NCBI GenBank assembly: GCA_003224785.1
Contig: QHZV01000064.1
Span: forward strand, 1 to 8,564
Direction: 5' to 3'
Source: Acidobacteriota bacterium
Lineage (GTDB): Bacteria; Acidobacteriota; Terriglobia; Terriglobales; Acidobacteriaceae
Length of the DNA: 8,564 nt
Of the stretch, positions 6,670 through 8,564 are shown one piece after another; the first letter of the stretch is position 1; every line of letters starts with the position of its first letter. The notes under the pieces were generated by a model. It did no database searches. It saw only the letters and a program-made list of their open reading frames with translations, and had not been told where the DNA came from. The position numbers were made by a program, and so were the translations under genes.

Positions 6670-7947
6670 CTATTGCGTTGACATGTCCCCGCCCCCGCCG
6701 GAGGTTCCAAGATTCCAAGGCGAAAGCAGCGTCATTGCACTTGTGCCGGGAGGTGCTGCACTGAGTATGGGCTCGACGCCTACTAGCATCGTTATCGCGG
6801 TGGGCCCCTCGGCCGAACTGCCCTGCGTGGCTACCAGCATCACCGCGTCCCCTTTATTTAGGTCGGCAATTGTCACGGCTGGCATGCGGCTCAGCATCTG
6901 TTGGAAATCGGGTGGCCCGCCGCCATTGCGCCAATTCCCACCGCCAGCGCCTGCCGGACCGCCATTACCCTGTGGACCAGTGCCAAGTCGCTCGGTTCCG
7001 TTTCCTTGCACACGTCCGCCCCAGGCCTGCCCTCCTGCCGGCATCGAATTACCTCCGGAGGATTGTGCTGTAGCCTGCCCCGGCTGCGCTCCGGGCACTC
7101 CACCCTTCAATCGAAACGCAATCATCTGTGCAACCATCGGCGGTAGCTTGTGAAGCTGACTCTCCGAACTGACCCTCACTGTGACAGGCTTCTTGGTCGC
7201 GAGATCCATCACAGAGATACTGTTGTTCGCTGCATCGGTCGAAATCACTGTTCCCGCTATGCCTCGGAATGAGCCTGAAACAACGGCTTGCGCTGTGAAT
7301 TCTGCACCATCTGAGCTTTTCGTCCCACGAGCGCGGATCTGATCGCCGGCTTTGATCTCGTCCAACCTTCCCGGTTTCGCGTCATCAAATTTGGTGGAAT
7401 CCGGCGCATAGCGCAGCACTTGCGTGCTCTGGCTCACATGAACAACGATCGGTTTGCCCGAAGCAAGCAGCGAATTCGCCAGCGTGACCGTGCTTGCGGT
7501 GACATCAACGGACTTCACAATTCCGCCGACTCCCTTTCTCCACTCCTCTCGATCCTGCTGCTGCCGCTCTGCAATATCGCTCTTTGACATCACAATGATC
7601 GAAGACGCCAGCAGTGCACCGTTCTCACCCGCTTGTCCACGTACGAATACGCGATCTCCTATTTGAATGTCAGTGGCAGATATCGGAGTTGCAGCCTTCA
7701 AATCAGTTTGCCCTGGCAGAGTGCGAAGAATGCGAGCAGAATCAGCTATCGTGACCGTTGTATCGGTACCTGCGTCCGGCGACAAAGTAAGCGTATTCCC
7801 ACTGGTTGACTTCACAGTTCCAACTACTTTGGCGGCAGAAACCTGCGCAAAACCGTAGGAACTGAGCATGAAAAACGACACGGCCACAGCGATCGAATCG
7901 CGGACGATTAGGGCAAATATTCTTGATTTGTTGGTTGCCCGTCGCAT
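6670..7947 (-). CDS. Exported DUF5666-type protein with three modules
   Basis: This is a 425-residue exported protein of unknown function. The ATG at 7947 gives a signal peptide (basic start, hydrophobic stretch to about residue 33, cleavage near GFAQ35). A longer frame from a TTG at 8007 adds 20 residues, but it has no ribosome-binding site and that TTG is part of a TTGACA box, so I prefer the ATG. The mature part contains three modules of about 80 residues: 41-120, 139-225, and a third split into 230-278 and 348-394. Each has the pattern G-x-V-x-S...V-x-V...S-x-x-L...I-x-x-GD-x-V...A, typical of DUF5666-like beta-barrel repeats. The third is interrupted by a low-complexity Gly/Pro/Gln/Asn-rich insert (about 281-347). 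A charged linker with Glu/Gln/Arg (125-138) joins modules 1 and 2. The C-terminus is a SPWNLG motif and a short glycine tail. It is the first gene of a two-gene operon with the TonB-dependent receptor, suggesting a joint envelope role. Confidence 0.82.
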   Translation of the reverse strand: MRRATNKSRIFALIVRDSIAVAVSFFMLSSYGFAQVSAAKVVGTVKSTSGNTLTLSPDAGTDTTVTIADSARILRTLPGQTDLKAATPISATDIQIGDRVFVRGQAGENGALLASSIIVMSKSDIAERQQQDREEWRKGVGGIVKSVDVTASTVTLANSLLASGKPIVVHVSQSTQVLRYAPDSTKFDDAKPGRLDEIKAGDQIRARGTKSSDGAEFTAQAVVSGSFRGIAGTVISTDAANNSISVMDLATKKPVTVRVSSESQLHKLPPMVAQMIAFRLKGGVPGAQPGQATAQSSGGNSMPAGGQAWGGRVQGNGTERLGTGPQGNGGPAGAGGGNWRNGGGPPDFQQMLSRMPAVTIADLNKGDAVMLVATQGSSAEGPTAITMLVGVEPILSAAPPGTSAMTLLSPWNLGTSGGGGDMSTQ

Positions 7948-7979
7948 AAAGTCTGCTGGAACAATTGAATCATGTGCGC

Positions 7980-8007
7980 AGAACCTGCGGGCGTAAAGAA
8001 TTGTCAA
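7980..8007 (-). promoter_or_regulatory. Possible promoter, TTGACA box, for the DUF5666-receptor operon
   Basis: A perfect sigma-70 -35 hexamer TTGACA lies on the minus strand at 8007-8002, inside the 90-bp gap between the small exported-protein gene and the DUF5666-type gene. At 17-18 nt spacing the sequence is GTTCTG/TTCTGC, a poor -10 element, so this is only a candidate. If real, the operon can be transcribed independently of the gene upstream, with a 5' leader of roughly 30 nt. The rest of this gap (7948-8037) shows no other structure. Confidence 0.25.
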
Positions 8008-8037
8008 ATGGGAGTAAAAGTGGTTCGTCCGCGAGCA

Positions 8038-8562
8038 CTACCGTCGCGTACTTTCGGTGGTAATCAGCGTCTTCATCTTTCCATCGGTAGTTTCGACGGC
8101 AGCGATTAGGGCATGGGAGTTGGCAGCTATATCGACAAAAGAGTCTCGCATTTTCGTCGGCTTACCATTTACGTTCTCGGTGTAGTCGTTTACGAAGATA
8201 TCCCCTTCCCAGTGCGCGGTGCCGCGGACTTCGCACCCCGAGCCCCAGTCCTTGAAGCACACGAAGAAGCCATACAGCTTCGCGTCTTTGTCCCACCAGA
8301 TCACGATGAGATGGTCCAGCTTGCCGGCAGAGCCATCCGAAGTACCTTGACACACTAGTGTTGTGCCGCCCGTATCCAATCCACAATGCGAAATCCCGCG
8401 ACGTTCCGCTCCGTGCGGGAACCGTTCGCTCGGCTTCATGGTTTCTACATTGTTCCAATCGCCCACAAGCGCATGAGCAAGTTTTTCCATTTCCGGAGCG
8501 GCGGTGTGCTCAGAGTTCGATCCGGTTTGCTGCGCGCAGATCGGCGATGAAAATGGTATCGA
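8038..8562 (-). CDS. Small exported beta-rich (calycin/DUF1579-like) protein, 5' end cut
   Basis: The function is not known. From the ATG at 8490 there are 150 residues, but the frame stays open for 24 more codons to the window edge. Those codons encode the end of a signal peptide (PICAQQ) and a short Ser/Thr/Ala-rich linker, so the true start lies beyond the window and the protein is exported. The mature part opens with MEKLAHALVGDWN, which resembles the opening of DUF1579/lipocalin-like domains (a small residue, G-x-W, then strands). It continues with repeated beta-strand patterns (LDHLIVIWWDKDAKLYGFFV, then EVRGTAHWEGDIFVNDY), rich in Trp and Asp, to a basic end. There are four cysteines in the mature part (SHC, VCQG, VCF, GCEV), compatible with two disulfides after export. 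It lies 90 bp upstream of the DUF5666-type gene on the same strand and could be co-transcribed with it. The family assignment is a fold-level guess. Confidence 0.72.
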   Translation of the reverse strand, partial: SIPFSSPICAQQTGSNSEHTAAPEMEKLAHALVGDWNNVETMKPSERFPHGAERRGISHCGLDTGGTTLVCQGTSDGSAGKLDHLIVIWWDKDAKLYGFFVCFKDWGSGCEVRGTAHWEGDIFVNDYTENVNGKPTKMRDSFVDIAANSHALIAAVETTDGKMKTLITTESTRR

Positions 8563-8564
8563 GA

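Noticed and set aside
6683..7153. A 156-codon open frame on the plus strand, proline- and cysteine-rich, opposite the DUF5666-type gene
   Set aside because: It is the complement of the Gly/Pro-rich insert and surrounding codons. GC-rich low-complexity DNA leaves the antisense frame open, and the minus-strand protein has clear domain structure and a signal peptide.
7948..8007. TTG at 8007 as the start of the DUF5666-type protein
   Set aside because: It lacks a ribosome-binding site, would place a 20-residue charged extension before a normal signal peptide, and the codon is the first half of a TTGACA box.
1..8564. A defence, phage or mobile-element system
   Set aside because: No transposase, integrase, nuclease, toxin-antitoxin pair, attachment site or terminal inverted repeats are visible on either strand.

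Overview
The window looks like chromosomal DNA from a soil-type Acidobacteriota (Terriglobia-like) genome. This is an inference from three things: an Oar-like TonB-dependent receptor with an N-terminal carboxypeptidase-regulatory domain and a glycine-rich tract near its C-terminus, a neighbouring DUF5666-type exported protein, and moderately high GC with many exported proteins of unknown function. No rRNA, tRNA, CRISPR array, insertion sequence or phage gene is visible.

Left part, plus strand (about 1-2165): the tail of a small membrane protein with a YcxB-like domain, cut by the window edge, is followed 42 bp later by a complete dihydroxy-acid dehydratase gene, ilvD, the third step of isoleucine/valine synthesis. 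No other branched-chain amino acid gene is in view. After a 153-bp gap comes a plus-strand gene (2319-3596) for an exported 425-residue protein. It has an HExxE motif and six cysteines, four of them in two adjacent pairs. It is the least explained gene of the window and may be a metallohydrolase-like protein.

Right part, minus strand (3685-8562, read right to left): an exported small beta-rich protein cut by the right edge, then after a 90-bp gap an exported protein built of three DUF5666-like modules, and 18 bp further a 988-residue TonB-dependent receptor. The last two almost certainly share a transcript. Both carry glycine-rich low-complexity tracts. In the receptor the tract falls, by beta-strand counting from the C-terminus, in the periplasmic turn between strands 20 and 21. 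In the DUF5666 protein it interrupts the third module. This suggests the two proteins act together at the outer membrane.

The plus-strand exported protein gene and the receptor gene converge on an 88-bp gap that is largely made of a 7-bp-period repeat (GCTGARR) present in both orientations, able to fold into a long-loop hairpin. Most of the window is ordinary metabolism and envelope biology. The items worth a second look are the HExxE/vicinal-cysteine protein, the receptor-DUF5666 pair and the heptamer repeat.
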